A stretch of DNA of 64,000 bases, from assembly GCA_945910005.1 (NCBI GenBank), contig OX246741.1, positions 43,436,170-43,500,169 on the forward strand. Direction: 5' to 3'. The first letter of the stretch is position 1. Every line of letters starts with the position of its first letter. Position numbers and translations under genes: made by a program. The DNA is from Isoperla grammatica (lineage: Eukaryota > Arthropoda > Insecta > Plecoptera > Perlodidae). A model generated the notes under the pieces. It was not told the DNA's origin, ran no database searches, and was given only the letters and a program-made list of their open reading frames with translations. Positions 11,980-25,289 of this stretch are shown here, in pieces.

Positions 11980-12726
11980 CTACTTGACTCTCTTCTGCTG
12001 TCTCTGTCGGTAGATGTCATGCGCTGGGGGGGCGCCGTGCATCTCGTCATCCTCACTGTCTGCCTGCTCCACCCTCAGTCTCCTGCGCTTGACGTCCCCC
12101 CCGAGCCCGTCCAGTGCGTGTGAGGCCTACTTGACTCTCTTCTGCTGTCTCTGTCGGTAGATGTCATGTGCTGGGGGCGCGCCGTGCATCTCGTCATCCT
12201 CACTGTCTGCCTGCTCCACCCTCAGTCTCCTGCGCTTGACGTCCCCCCCGAGCCCGTCCAGTGCGTGTGAGGCCTACTTGACTCTCTTCTGCTGTCTCTG
12301 TCGGTAGATGTCATGCGCTGGGGGGGCGCCGTGCATCTCGTCATCCTCACTGTCTGCCTGCTCCACCCTCAGTCTCCTGCGCTTGACGTCCGTCCCCCCC
12401 GAGCCCATCCAGTGCGCATGAGCGAGGCCTACTTGACTCTCTTCTGCTGTCTCTGTCGGTAGATGTCATGTGCTGGGGGCGCGCCGTGCATCTCGTCATC
12501 CTCACTGTCTGCCTGCTCCACCCTCAGTCTCCTGCGCTTGACGTCCCCCCCGAGCCCGTCCAGTGCGTGTGAGGCCTACTTGACTCTCTTCTGCTGTCTC
12601 TGTCGGTAGATGTCATGTGCTGGGGGCGCGCCGTGCATCTCGTCATCCTCACTGTCTGCCTGCTCCACCCTCAGTCTCCTGCGCTTGACGTCCGTCCCCC
12701 CTGAGCCCGTCCAGTGCGAGCGAGGC
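11980..12726 (-). repeat. five tandem copies of the CSTF3 3' coding end
   Basis: Copies begin at 11980, 12127, 12274, 12429 and 12576, followed by the genuine gene end at 12727. Spacings are 147, 147, 155, 147 and 151 bp. Each unit repeats the codons for the last ~40 residues (from the [11 protein letters not shown] stretch to QQKRVK) plus the stop. The units are joined by a short link through HW and TG-rich codons. Copies 1 and 3 share one variant (GCGCTGGGGGGGCGCC); copies 2, 4, 5 and the gene share another (GTGCTGGGGGCGCGCC). That suggests duplication in blocks. They lie in what should be the 3' UTR. An assembly artefact is possible. Confidence 0.85.
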
Positions 12727-14913
12727 CTACTTGACTCTCTTCTGCTGTCTCTGTCGGTAGATGTCATGTGCTGGGGGCGCGCCGTGCATCTCGTCATCCT
12801 CACTGTCTGCCTGCTCCACCCTCAGTCTCCTGCGCTTCACGTCTGTCCCCCCCGCGCCCGTCTCGTTGACGATCCAGTGTACGGACTTGGCCAGCTCGAA
12901 CAGCTTCGGGTCCGCGTCCGCATCGCTCCTCTGAGGGGGCGGAGGACCGTCGGGCAGCTGTATCGTAGCGAACAGGTCCATGAGCGCGGCGACGTCCACG
13001 AAGGGGCCGTGGAAGCACGCGGGCGGGGGGAGGAGGGTGCACAGCTGGGCGGCGGCGGGGGGGATGGGGAACACTCCGCCGGGCGTTGGGTGGTCGCCCG
13101 GTATTGCGCCCGCCTTCGGTTGGAACGGAACCATCTGCGTGAAGTCGGGTCTCGGTATGTTGGCCGCCCGTTCTTCCTCCCTGTCCAGGGAAGTCGAGTT
13201 GCTAGACGGGTGGAGCGATCGTTTCGTGCTGGTCACTTCGTTATACCCGATGGATTTGAGCTCGGCTTGCGTGCAGGGGTAGAGGTCGAAGAATTTGTAT
13301 CTGTCTACTAGCTGAGCGGTTTCTTTCCCTTCAAACTCCTTGATCTGGCTCAATACCGCGCTTCGACGTTTCTCCACCTTCACGATGGAAGCCAGGTCGC
13401 CGATGTTTGACTCGAACTCCAGAAACCGGTTCCAGATATCGACCGACTTCTCGAGTTCCAAGCTACCGGAAGACAGGACTCTCTCGAACAGTACTCTGGT
13501 GTTGTTGTCCTCGTTGAGATGCGACAAGTAGTCGATGTAGCAGAGGATATAATCGGGATCGTCGGAAAACTTTTTGAGCCCCAGCTCAAATATACGGAAT
13601 GCAATATTCTTATCCTTGCTACAATAATACTCCATCAGTGCGGCGGCCACGAATACTTGGAAGCAGGATCTCGGGTCTTCTCTCGCACGCTTGAAAACAG
13701 TCCGAGCGGACTTGATGCCCTCTGCTCGTCGGGTGAACTTCATGTACTGGATGTACGCCAGCGTAGGATCGCAGTCGTCGATGTCGAGAAACTTGCCGTA
13801 GATCTGGTGGACCTTTTCGTATTTGTGTCTCCCCTCTTCGAAATCCGCGTACGCGAAATAGAGCAACATGTTTTTGCTGAGGAGGGTGGATATCGCTCTC
13901 TCGTAGACTTGCGCCGCTTCGTCGCTGAAGAGTTTAGAAGAGTTGACGTCGCCCTTTTCGGTCAGCAGTTTAGAACTGTGTTCCAAGAACTGGGCTGCCT
14001 CGTACCATATGTCGGGATGGTGACCCAGACAGAGCAGGCATTGCTCGTACGCAAACATGACCCGCTTCGTTATGATGGTCGTGTCCTCGGATCGGAGGGG
14101 GTTGGAACGCTCCCACGATATGTACTTCTTCCACAGGTCCACCTGTTTCAACTCGTCGGGGTGGGTGGTGGGAGGCACGCTCGGGATGTTTCGGTTGAGC
14201 CCTCGAGTGATCGCCTCGAACTCCTTGCTGACTCGCCTCGCGTTCATGTAGTCCCTGCTCCGCTCCAGTCCCATCTTCTCCGCTATGATCGGGTTGATCT
14301 GTTGCTCAAACGCCATGTAGTCCTTCCACAGGTGTTCGATACTCGTCATGGGGTTGATGACGCCTCGCTGGTACACCTTCCTGCACGCCGATATCTTCTG
14401 ATTCTCCGCGTAAGAGCCGATGGCCTCCACGTTCTTTAGGAACGAGACGTAATCGAACCAGATCGAATAGGACGAGATGTCCATACCGATCTTCTCTAGG
14501 GCGAAGTCGTACGCCTGAGCCATCTTCTCCTTGTACGTGGGCAGCGTACTCTTGGTGTCTTTAACGTAGGTGAGGTACAGTTTCCACAGCTCGATGTTGA
14601 GAACTTTGATCAGACACCGCTGGAAGAGCTTCTCGACGCGCTCGTAGTTTCTCGCCTTCATCTCCAGCTCAATGTAGATCTTCCAATATCGGCCGGTGCT
14701 CGGGAATGTGGTGACCAGTCGCTCGAGAAGCGGTCGCACTTCTCCCACCCACTTGGTCTGCGCCTCGCGGATCAGGAGACCCCACGCCTCCAAGTCGTAC
14801 GGGTTGTCTTCGATCTGGCTCTGAGCCTTCTGCAGCTTCTCGTTGCCCCAGTCCACCTCGATCGACTTCTTCTCTTCGACCACCGCGGTCGACATCGGTT
14901 CCTCGGACGTCAT
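12727..14913 (-). CDS. CSTF3: cleavage stimulation factor subunit 3 (CstF-77 / suppressor of forked), intronless CDS
   Basis: This is a single 728-codon frame; human CSTF3 has 717 residues. CstF-77 is the dimeric scaffold of the CstF complex in nuclear mRNA cleavage and polyadenylation, bridging CstF-50 and CstF-64. Residues ~20-550 are HAT half-TPR repeats (e.g. [59 protein letters not shown]). A Pro-rich segment (~600-650) corresponds to the hinge-binding 'monkeytail' region. The acidic/basic end [13 protein letters not shown] matches the family C terminus, so the stop is genuine. The ATG at 14913 is the first in frame after a splice acceptor. CSTF3 is normally split by many introns; none interrupt the CDS here. 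The CDS is visibly more GC-rich than its surroundings. It may be an intron-lost locus or a retrogene with an acquired 5' exon. Confidence 0.97.
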   Translation of the reverse strand: MTSEEPMSTAVVEEKKSIEVDWGNEKLQKAQSQIEDNPYDLEAWGLLIREAQTKWVGEVRPLLERLVTTFPSTGRYWKIYIELEMKARNYERVEKLFQRCLIKVLNIELWKLYLTYVKDTKSTLPTYKEKMAQAYDFALEKIGMDISSYSIWFDYVSFLKNVEAIGSYAENQKISACRKVYQRGVINPMTSIEHLWKDYMAFEQQINPIIAEKMGLERSRDYMNARRVSKEFEAITRGLNRNIPSVPPTTHPDELKQVDLWKKYISWERSNPLRSEDTTIITKRVMFAYEQCLLCLGHHPDIWYEAAQFLEHSSKLLTEKGDVNSSKLFSDEAAQVYERAISTLLSKNMLLYFAYADFEEGRHKYEKVHQIYGKFLDIDDCDPTLAYIQYMKFTRRAEGIKSARTVFKRAREDPRSCFQVFVAAALMEYYCSKDKNIAFRIFELGLKKFSDDPDYILCYIDYLSHLNEDNNTRVLFERVLSSGSLELEKSVDIWNRFLEFESNIGDLASIVKVEKRRSAVLSQIKEFEGKETAQLVDRYKFFDLYPCTQAELKSIGYNEVTSTKRSLHPSSNSTSLDREEERAANIPRPDFTQMVPFQPKAGAIPGDHPTPGGVFPIPPAAAQLCTLLPPPACFHGPFVDVAALMDLFATIQLPDGPPPPQRSDADADPKLFELAKSVHWIVNETGAGGTDVKRRRLRVEQADSEDDEMHGAPPAHDIYRQRQQKRVK

Positions 14914-14944
14914 TGTCTCGGAGGCGGCGCTCTCGGCCAGTCAA

Positions 14945-14957
14945 CCTACAAAAACAC
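14945..14957 (-). other. splice acceptor in the CSTF3 5' UTR
   Basis: The minus strand reads TGTTTTTGTAG followed by GTTGACTGG, 32 bases before the ATG. This is a good polypyrimidine-AG acceptor and implies at least one non-coding 5' exon at a higher coordinate. I could not place that exon. Confidence 0.6.
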
Positions 14958-15296
14958 AGACCAAATAAATGCTACAGAAAATTTAATATATCATCATAAC
15001 AATAGGATATTTCTATGTAAAGTACTATTCCTGAGATACATGAGCATGTCAAAATAGTGATTGGGCATGTGTAAAACTACAAAAAGTTAAGTTTCTTGCA
15101 GCCAATCTACAATTTGTATGAACTTTACCGTGCTTTGCCCACTATAATTCTTATCCTTGGTTCCACGGTTGCTTCTCGATCGATACCTTTGGGTAATTAT
15201 ATGGTACTTATAGGATGCCCTACTAGTGAATTTAGTACACGGGAGAGTGGCGGTACTGCGGAAACATATAATATTAATAACCAATTTTATGGCGTA

Positions 15297-15430
15297 TTCA
15301 ATTTTTTGAAAAAGTGGGCTTACTAAAAAAAGGTGAAACAAATTGGCCATTGTAACTCGTATTCAATATTTTCAATTTTTTGAAAAAGTGGGCTTACTAA
15401 AAAAAGGTGAAACAAATTGGCCATTGTAAC
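15297..15430. repeat. 74-bp-period direct duplication
   Basis: About 60 bases, from TTCAATTTTTTGAAAAAG to GGCCATTGTAAC, occur twice without visible change, at 15297-15356 and 15371-15430. This suggests a recent tandem duplication. Confidence 0.85.
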
Positions 15431-16730
15431 TTTTACATCTGAACCATGTAATATTTTATACAATTTCTGAGACATGACACTGCAAGAGAAATGAAATAAG
15501 TTGATGAAACAATTTCAGTATTATGAAGATAAAAGAGTGAGACATTCTGTAAGGCAAGGTGAAAACTTCGGAAGTCAACCAACTCACGATCTATAGGCAA
15601 ACTACTTTCCTGCCCTCTTCCTGATCTTCCATCATGACAACATGCCAAATTCTAAGTTTGATAGTTTTAATAGACGTCTCATGGCTGGTCGGTCTTACAA
15701 CTTCCATCAAAACACTAAAGACACCTCTAACTTGTTTTCACCATAGCAACCACCAATCTTTGACTCTGCATACGGCCCTAAGTCAGCTGACACCCAAAAT
15801 ATTTAGTTGGAACCCATAATGTACCGTAATATAACTAATAATACAAATCTATTGACAACACAATCTCAGTAAATTAAATTCATTGTACTATCAAAAGCTC
15901 TCAAATGCTCTTGCCCCACCTGTCAAACTGATTATAGGCAGTAATCCACATTTGGATGGACTTAAATAAAGTAGGGTAAAAATCTCTGCCAGTTAAATTG
16001 AATCTATTATGGGTGTACATGAAGTAAGTGACAACCAGTAAAGAAAAGATTACGTGAGCAACACTGGATTGTCATGGGTGTAAAAGCCTTGCAGGTGTCT
16101 AGCTGGTCCCTCTTTGGTTATTTTGTAGCACTGAGTACATGGACTCCAAAATCTATTCTACATTGTTAAATTTTCAATTTTCAACATTCAAATATAAAGT
16201 AAAGATAATTATGTAGCAGTTGCATTATGCTACAGTGTAAATATTTAGAGATCACAAGCGATAAGAAAATGTAGACCTCTAGCAATTGAAATGTGGCTTA
16301 GCTTTTCATTTTATTTAACACAAAAAGAAAGGCAGTATAGTATAATATAACAGCAGTAAATACCATATAGACTACAGTATGCAGAAGTGGTTAATAAATT
16401 TAATTGTTGGTTATTCATCTGTTGCTAATTAATTAATCATGAATGTACAATTTAAAAAATGTGGCTTGGTTTCTTGATGTTCAGTGCACACACAAAAAAT
16501 ATGTAATTGGTTCGTTCAAAAGCCCACATGTTGTGCTGCAATCAATTTTTGACTTCGTTATTATTAATTGATTTATGCCTCATTCTCAGGAATCAACACA
16601 TTTTTTTTGCATATGTGTTTTCAAAAGTAAATTAGTAATTAATGATTATTGTGTGAAATATTATCTTTATATTATTGCATCCAAGGTACCTCTGGAATTT
16701 TGCATTCAGTTGTTGGTTGGATGGATGACG

Positions 16731-16732
16731 AA

Positions 16733-16805
<73 letters not shown>

Positions 16806-16812
16806 AAATAAA
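16731..16812. repeat. (AAAT)n microsatellite
   Basis: About 18 AATA units with a degenerate 3' edge (TAATTAAATAAAA). Confidence 0.95.
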
Positions 16813-19798
16813 AGATGGCAAGAACCCTATACATATTTTTTAAATGTTTCTTTTTTCTTTCATTGAATCTAATGATCATGAATTGAGACATATTTACTTA
16901 CATTAAAAACCCTATTTTTCACTAAATATTAAAACATCAAAGTATGCAAGTACCATAGAAGCATTATTCCAGTTCATTTTTTACTAGTATATATATTTAT
17001 TGATTTGAATTAACTCTCATTTGAATTATTTGCTAAACAATTTTATACTGTATAGTAAGTAGTATGTGTCAGTGAGTAAGACGAGCCAGCGAGGAAATAA
17101 GGTTTGCACAGGCCCGAGCTCTGCCCACTGGTAGTCACCCATCACGTTGCACTGGATCTCTATTTGGTATATCAGTACGAGTCTGGGCTGGTAATATTTT
17201 ACTACGCACAACTCAATAACGTTCAACTTCAATTTATTTTGCTTGAGTTGCTGTTGCGGGCCAAACCGCAACTGTCTACTGAATACAATGAAGGGACTAG
17301 GATACGGTGACCCCCAGAAAGAATGAATAAAAATGGATAAAATTGAAAAGAAAAACACGTTTTAGTAGTTAAATGAGAAAAGGTCTATGACATAAGTATG
17401 TTTGGATGGTCAGGAACAAGGACCAGGATACATATTCTGTAATTTGGCCAATTAGCAAATACTGCGTCTGATTTACTGCGACTCCGCACAAGGTTTTCAG
17501 TGAATCGTATTGGCTTGAAAACTGCCATACTCTACACAAAACTACAAATTGAAGGAACAGTTTTTATTTTGTGTAACTGATAAGCAATTCATGAAGGAAT
17601 TCATGAATGTTGTACTACTAGTTTTTTGTCAGGCAAAGTTATCTCTAAATTCCCATCAATGAAAAACAATCAAGGCAAATATTGCACTGACCAACAAACA
17701 ACTTAGCTTTCTGGTATATAATAGTAACTATGTATGTTAAATTACCAAAATTCCTAATTTCCATACAGTGCAGAACAATCAGTCTACACAGCTGTTGGAT
17801 TAACTGATTCACACCAGTACATTACATTCATAATATTAACCAGAATCTGTCAACACGGAAGCATCGGTAGAGAATGTGTTCACAGTTTAAATCGTTCTCA
17901 AGAAAAATATCACAGAATAAGCATCAGGGTCAATGTTAGATTAAAGTATAGAAAGTAGGCTATAGTAATTTGTAATAAATAAACTGCAATTTTATGGTCA
18001 ATAACTAAATGTTTAATTGCCACTGTTCTTTGATAATCAAGGTTCTATTGGTACAACATATTTTACGGCATATAAAACAATTGTTATTAACAGCTGCAAC
18101 AATAAGGATTTCATTACACAAAACACAACATGCATGCACATCCAGAAATTCCATTTTATTATCACGATTAAACACTATTAATTATACTCATTAGTCATTA
18201 TTAGCATTACCAAATGTACACGGTCTTAAAATTAGTCTTGACTTAGAAGTTAGTTATACTTATATGTACTGTAATATAGTAGCTGAAAATAGGAGTTTAA
18301 ATAAGGTAGACACAGGCAATCATAAAAAGTAAAAACATAATTTTGCATTATGACCTTACATGATACACGATTATATTACACTTTGAAAAGTAGTTTTGGG
18401 TCACTCCCCTATTAAACAATGCAAGTTTATTTATTCATCTCATACATTGTGCAGAACTCAGCTAAAAGGAGTACATAATATACATTCTAAACGCAATGAC
18501 TTAATTTTCTTTAAATGGAATTTGCATAGATGTAAATGTAAACAAACACTTATTATGGCTGCTTTTTGGAATGGGAAACACTCGGTAGAAAATCAAGAGA
18601 CACCAAAGATAGCTGGACAGTGCGAGGAAAGATGTACAAGCTATAGGACACTAGGCCTAGAACATGATTGAAAGGGAAGTGGTCGCAGGACAAAAATGAT
18701 GAAGAGAAATATAATGTCTAATGGTTTTAGAAGTAGTAATTTATTTATACACTCAATTTACCAAAGTAGAAGGTATTTGGGAACTTCAAAAGTAGATTGA
18801 AAAGGTTTTTTTAATTTAAAAGTTTTGTAACAATTTAATTAATAAAGTGGAAAATAGTTATGTATGCAATTTATTAACGTACAATGCTATTACTTAGTAA
18901 AGAAGTGCAATCAATACATTATGCAATGTTCATTTTACAAACATATAAAATCACTACGAAAGTCGCAGGCGAAAGTCCGCACTAGATATGCCTACGTGTA
19001 TTTCAACACACTCAGTCTTCTGCAAGACCACAGATGGATAGTAATATGCATTAGGGCCTACTACAAGTTGCAGTGAGCATTCAAGCAGCAAGCTTAAATA
19101 TTCAGTTGCCTCGTGCACCTTCTTGGATGTAACCAAAAGCGCTATATTAAATAAATAAATAAATAAAATAAATGTTAAAATGTTTATATCAGCTAACTGA
19201 CTTCAGTTCAAGAGCATTTCCTTTCATTGTTAGTCTTGATTAATTTAATTTCGAATCACCTATAAAACAGGCATATTTCAGACTAATGATTGTCACTACT
19301 GAATGAACGAGTGCTGAATAAAAAATGTATGAGTAACCTATTTAAAAGCTATATAAATTGGACACAAACAAAACAACAGCATATAACATACGATTAAAAT
19401 ATAAATAGGACAGGTAGGCCTATATTAATTTTATATTTGCCAAACCAATCCTAGAATAACAGGCACAAAAATTACCAGCAATTTATTCTGCCAATATTGA
19501 CCTACTCTTACTGGCTTACTTGTAAAAAGAATATGATGAATGGGAAGTTATGACGATGGTGACGAACGATGGCTTTACGTTACGCCACACACACAATTAA
19601 ATTGTTAATGACATTGCATGTCTATACGTTTCTGAACAACTTGTTGCAGTTATTTTGCTGTCTATTTTGAAATTCCAACTAAGAAACATTTTAAATTAAA
19701 ATTAAAATTAGGAGTGAGTTAAGACTTGACCTTATAACTTCTAACTTATCATTTAGCTATCTTTGATAGCTGGTATTTACAACTGAATAGGATAGACA

Positions 19799-19799
<1 letters not shown>

Positions 19800-19854
<55 letters not shown>

Positions 19855-19856
19855 AT
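19800..19856. repeat. (AAAT)n microsatellite
   Basis: About 14 uninterrupted units, the same motif as the kilobase arrays at 29.7 and 31.6 kb. Confidence 0.95.
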
Positions 19857-21331
19857 GGAAAGTTTTTAAATCAAGTTATCTGCAATCCAAATATTTAGTT
19901 GGGTCATTTTAAGACCAGGCATAACTCTTTTGCATGGAACTGATGTTATGGTAGTCTGCTATTGTGGAGCTCGAGTATACAAAAACTAATACGTAAATGT
20001 TTTAGGACAGAAACTGTTTAAATGATTAAATGAAAAGCAATAAGAATACAACTCAAGTATTACAATCTTTATTAAAACATATCAGTCGTGTACAATTGTC
20101 TGTTTGTCTAGTACTGTATTTGTCTAAGGACAAATGAAGTCTGGTAGTCCTTGATCTCCTTGCCCATAATCAGATTATCAGTTACACAGATAATAAGTTT
20201 CCAGAATTTCGAAAACTTAATTTTAAGATCCGAGTTGCAATCAATAAACCTATTTATTGGCCATTCCAGTGAAATTTTGATTTCTGAATAAATTTGCCAA
20301 TGTTATGGGCACTAATCCACAAACTCCATAACATTAACTTTAGAGTGGAATAAGTGCATGTTGGTAAAATAGAGTAACCCACACAAAAGCAACACAAAAC
20401 ATGATAGCGTCAAAGGTTGGATACGACAATTCATTCACTCCACTACCCATACAGCCAGCCATACACAACTGATAACAGTTTGAGCTGTAGAGCTTTCAAA
20501 AGATGTTTATTCATTTTTAATTGGTTAGTTAAAATGAGAAAGAAGTGTGGGTTACACTTGCTACTTTTCCACTGAGGATACAAACAAGAGTCCTATAAGA
20601 CGCTAGGAAAATTTATTTGTTGAACTACAAATTTGACAGCAGGGTCCAATAGCTTGATATTTAGGCACCTACATAATCCAGGAACGAGGACCAGATGGGT
20701 CATGAGTATGACACATGATTTGATTAAATCACGTGATATGTTACAAAAGTGTATGTAACGAAATGTAACGAAACTACTCCCAAGAAACTCTTAAATTTTC
20801 AGTTGGTGAAATCTTTAACTGCATATTCAATCTTGCCGAGGGAAGCTATTTATTACGTACTGTACCATACTCGGGTCACGCAGTGTCGCCACCGACGAAC
20901 TGTTCTGTGAAGTGTAAATAGGAGGACACCAAGGTCATAAAAGCAGCACATTCAAAGAATTAGGCCTAATGGCAAATTTATTTATTTTACAAAAACATAT
21001 CAGTTTTTGGGAGAGTGGGTAGCAAAGATAATGAATTACAAATTCTAAGATGAGAGGGAAAGAAGGAGAGAGGGGGTAAACAGGAATAGAACTAGCAGTG
21101 CTCTCAACACCTCAAACATCAACTGGGGTATTAAATATTAACAAGAACTTGTACTGACCATATTCAACATAAAAATGATTTTGGTCAGTTGCATTAGAAT
21201 TATTTTAAACATAAATTTTATGAAAAATGACTCCCGCACGTTTAATTATCTAGACCTAGAAGTACGGTAGGTTTGAATAATGCCTTAAATTTTATCCACT
21301 AACTAAGCACAAAAGATATTCTTCTAGCCTA

Positions 21332-21405
21332 CGCAGAATGTCCTGCCTCTTACGACAGGCAGAGCTACTCTGGACCCATTCTATCCTGGCACCACCCATA
21401 TTGAT
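21332..21405 (-). repeat. GTCGTAAGAGGC-family repeat fragment
   Basis: TGCCTCTTACGACAGGCAG followed by CTCTGGACCCATTCT is the complement of the core found at 38.8 and 63.1 kb. Only the core is present. Confidence 0.5.
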
Positions 21406-21830
21406 GTCTGCAATGTTGAGTTGGGAGCTGATTTGGATGTTGTCATGGTGGTTCAAAGTCCACATTAGGATTGGAAACGTCAATATCGACATGAGAGACT
21501 TACAAGTTAGAAGGCTCGTCAGTATAAACGGGGTCTTAGGTGGTAAGAGTAAACAACGAATGCAAGAGGAGGCGACTCAGGAGAGGTGATTGTTATTGAC
21601 TATACACTCAACAGGAGGAAAAGGAAAGGAAACTCTTTTTGTATACTAGCAGATAGAGAAGTGTCCCTAGTGAGTGGGTGCAATTACGTAAAATACGAAG
21701 TCATACGCAAGTAAATTAAAAAAGTTGGCGTGTAGGCCTAGTTATTCGTATAATTTTATTCTTCCATGAAATAAACTAGGCATACATTGCTCCTCTATGC
21801 ACATTGCAAAGATCTGCAAAGGAATTCTAT

Positions 21831-21852
21831 ATAGTAGTAGTAGTAGTAGTAG
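21831..21852. repeat. (TAG)n microsatellite
   Basis: About seven TAG units. Confidence 0.9.
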
Positions 21853-22310
21853 TTCTAGTAGCAGTCTATGTAGTAGGAATGCAATAATTTAAATAAACTT
21901 GATTACGATTGGTCTACTACTGAAGATTCATAATCTTGATGTCATGGCTTTATTTTCAGTCATACTGTTTTGTGAAACTTCCGGCAAACTTAAATAATTG
22001 AATATTGTTCCCTACCACAATACCTACGTATTAAAACCGATATTATGTTTTATTTATAAATGGGCCACCGACATCTATCCAGGCTTGAATAACAAACAAA
22101 TATAGGCTAAGGACAGTTCCCTATTGGCTACTCGAAAAGGAAAATAGGAAAAGAAAACTAAAGTAACAAACACAATGAAACATTGTACACCTTTTGCATA
22201 ATTCCTTTAATGACTGTTTTATTTGTTACGTTGTTTAACTGGAGATAATATCGATCGATTTTTCAACTTTTAAAGTAGGATTCTTATGGTCAAATGCATA
22301 GCCGTTCCTC

Positions 22311-22443
22311 ACGTACTTCTCAACTCAGCGTTTCCTCAGACTCCCCCAACCACCAATCACAGAGCAGCATTGCCATCTGGACTGTTCTGTGATTGGTGGT
22401 TGGGCGAGTCTGAGAAAGAGAAGAGCTAAGGTGAGAAGCACGA
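22311..22443. mobile_element. small foldback element
   Basis: Inverted arms pair CTCAGACTC and CCAACCACCAATCACAG with their complements around a ~30-base centre. Weaker pairing continues outward to CGTACTTCTC and GAGAAGCACG. Likely a MITE or hairpin repeat; no coding content. Confidence 0.55.
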
Positions 22444-24610
22444 CGAGAAATGTAATGGGTGAAAAGATTGCCGACTGGAAGAATGTTTCTATAAGTAGAC
22501 ACACATGAAGCTAGAGGAAGAACCCACACTATCTTGCAATTCCACGCATGCGTTTTCAGTTTTCAATGAAAATCAGTAGGCTACATATGCGACGATCATT
22601 CCTAGAAGGTAAGCAGGGTCAGTGAGTACAGTGAACTAGTCTGATACCGTAATTAATAAATCGACGGCTGTTGTTGGTCGTTTTGCCATAAGGCCTTCTA
22701 ACACAACTGCAGAAGTCTCAACTGTATCATTCATGCATATGAGTTTCAAGTAGGTAGGCTACGCTACTAACACTAGGAACAATAGAAAAATACAAAAATG
22801 AAGTAGATAATTTGCTTCAGCTACTTTGACAGCAATAGAATAATCAGATTGTAGTTTAGCATCCTAAAAATTTTGGAATTGTAGCTAGAAAAGTGGCGTG
22901 ACATTATTTATTTATCGATACTTTTGAAAGGTATACCCATGGGCTACCTGGGTAGTAAGCAAAAAATATATATAAGGCAAGATGTCTAATTAACTGCCTA
23001 ACGTCTAGGCCTAATTAGCAAATGCAGACAAAAAATATACGGCTCGTTTTCCATGGATCAGACCGACATGTACGTAGCTAAATCTAGGTAGGTTTACGGT
23101 ATAAATCTGAAGAAACAGACCACCTATTGTGTGTGATTAACTTGGGATTTGGGGTATGTTTATAATCGTAAATTACAACCAGCGATGAGGCGAGTAAAAA
23201 AAAAAAAATTAAACCAACAGTAGGCCTAGGCTTAAACAAAAAAATTTAAAATATAGGTGTAGGCCTATACGAAACAATAAAAAAACACCTGGTTTTCGGG
23301 TAGCCTAATCAGTACAGCCCTGTAAAATTTGCGATCGCAAAATAATATTATTGTTGTGAATATTGCTTTATTTGATAAAATGTCAGCGTTTAGGCCTAAT
23401 AGCGAGATGAGTCCAAAAATATAAAAACTAGGCTATAACGCGAAACTGGCACTATAACACTGCAAGTAGCGAAATCTCCTGGTTTACGCAAAATAACCAC
23501 TACATCTCGCAAAACTGCCGTCTGATTTCTCATTTATCAGGTAACATTTTCCACCAGCTTGCACAAAACTTTGTGCTCTCTTAAAATTAATAAATTTCAT
23601 TTGAAATAAAATAAATTTTGGACCTTTTTTCCATAGCAGGTACCGGCATAAGAATATTTATTTCACCAACACATTGTACTTTGCGTGAACAAGTGTAGTA
23701 GGCCTAATGCGTGTAGTTCGTAGATTGTATCGTACATTGCATCACTCTACACAGCTAATTAGGCCTACTAAGATTTAACAATAAAATACTTACACCACTA
23801 GGCCTAAACACCAAAATCATCGATTTTTAAAACGAAATTTGTAAAAATTTAACCCACTTTCACAGGGCTCTACTAATCGGGTAATGGAACCCCGGGTCGG
23901 GCAGTAACGGTTACCCGTCTTCATCCTTACAAACAACTACAATTAAAACGCAATATTTCGAAAGCTGATCAGCTTGTTTAAATGTGGATCCCAATCCCAG
24001 CCTTCTGATTGGTGGAGTAACTATTCATCCTATGTATTGTCGTAAGCAGACCTTCCATCTTTGCCTAGTCTACCACTGTTGACAATTAGGCCTACTAAGA
24101 TTTAACAATAAAGTTTGGCCTAGGCCTATGTCAATTGTCAGTAATTCAGGGCCTGTCTGTCGTAGCCATTTCATTTTCCATTGCCTTGATGAAGGCAACT
24201 GGGCTTCAGGCCTGCTTATCTAGTTCATAACATCAAGGTAGGCAGGGACTATGTATACCACACACTTCAAAACGTTATAGTCAAAATGGTTTGATATTTT
24301 GTCATCAGGACAAGGCCTAGGGCCTAAATGTTACAAAAATTGAAATAGTGAATTTCGAATATAAACAGTTTCAAACGGACTGTGTTCAACATAGCTGTCA
24401 AATAATAAATAAGAAAGTAGTCTGCCCTTTGGATTTAGGTATGATAGGATTGATAGCCGACGGAATATTCGAGCATAATGAACCTGAAACATCATGCCAC
24501 TGTCTATCAAACTGTTGAATTATCAGACGGTGGTAGACCTATGGTGCATGCACATCACAAAACATTTTTAGGAACGGGCTAGGCATAGACCTTTACCAAC
24601 TAATAACAAA

Positions 24611-25105
24611 GCCGCTTTCGTTTACCACGCCAGAGTAACCCCTCCGATCAGTAATGTCACGTGACTTTAGGCCTACGTCACTGGGTTAGAGTTTTCAACC
24701 CGAGTAAACGAAAGCGTTTCGGAGTAGGGTTTGTTTGCAAATGGATGCCGTGCGCTTGCATAGCTAAACCTAACCTTCAAATTGTTTTGAATTTTTTATA
24801 ATGCCTGATGTACTTACTTTCTACGTGAAATTCATTAATAGCCTACTCAAAAACACGATTTTGCGCCCAAATATCAACATGCATCATCCACAGCCACTTT
24901 TAACACCACCATCAAAATCATAACATTTTGAATTTTCCGCTCAAACCTAACTTACCCTGCTCCCGAGGCAGGTCACTTTTTTGGTGATCGGGTCAGAAAA
25001 CCGGGTTACTCTGGCATAGTTGCCGAACGCACCAGAGTAACCTGCTACTGATCGGGTTTGGTTTGCGGACTGACAGATTGCTCTGGCGAGGTAAACGAAA
25101 GCGGC
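24611..25105. mobile_element. MITE with GCCGCTTTCGTTTACC termini
   Basis: The perfect 16-bp terminal inverted repeat GCCGCTTTCGTTTACC occurs at both ends. Subterminal inverted words are CAGAGTAACC and CTGATCGG. A third, partial terminus (GTAAACGAAAGCG) lies inside at ~24703. I could not confirm a target-site duplication. Confidence 0.6.
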
Positions 25106-25289
25106 TCAAGTGTCTTGAGTTCTCCAATAGGCATCTTTTAGCGTTTAACGCAGCCTAACACGATTTCGATTGGCACCCCTATCAGTCAGTACATTTCAAA
25201 ACATTTGAACACCAAAACGTTTTACAGTGCTTGGTATACATAAATTAGTACACAGTTATTGATAGGCTTAAACCATTAGACCTCTAGGC

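Larger units (their letters stand above)
15431..21330. other. AT-rich non-coding stretch
   Basis: No gene is supportable here. Short open frames lack recognisable motifs and splice context. It contains (AAAT)n tracts at 16731-16812 and 19800-19856 and a shorter one near 19150. It could hold the 5' intron of CSTF3. Confidence 0.4.

Noticed and set aside
12610..14439. Plus-strand and other-frame long frames over the CSTF3 locus
   Set aside because: Shadows of the GC-rich CSTF3 CDS and its tail repeats.
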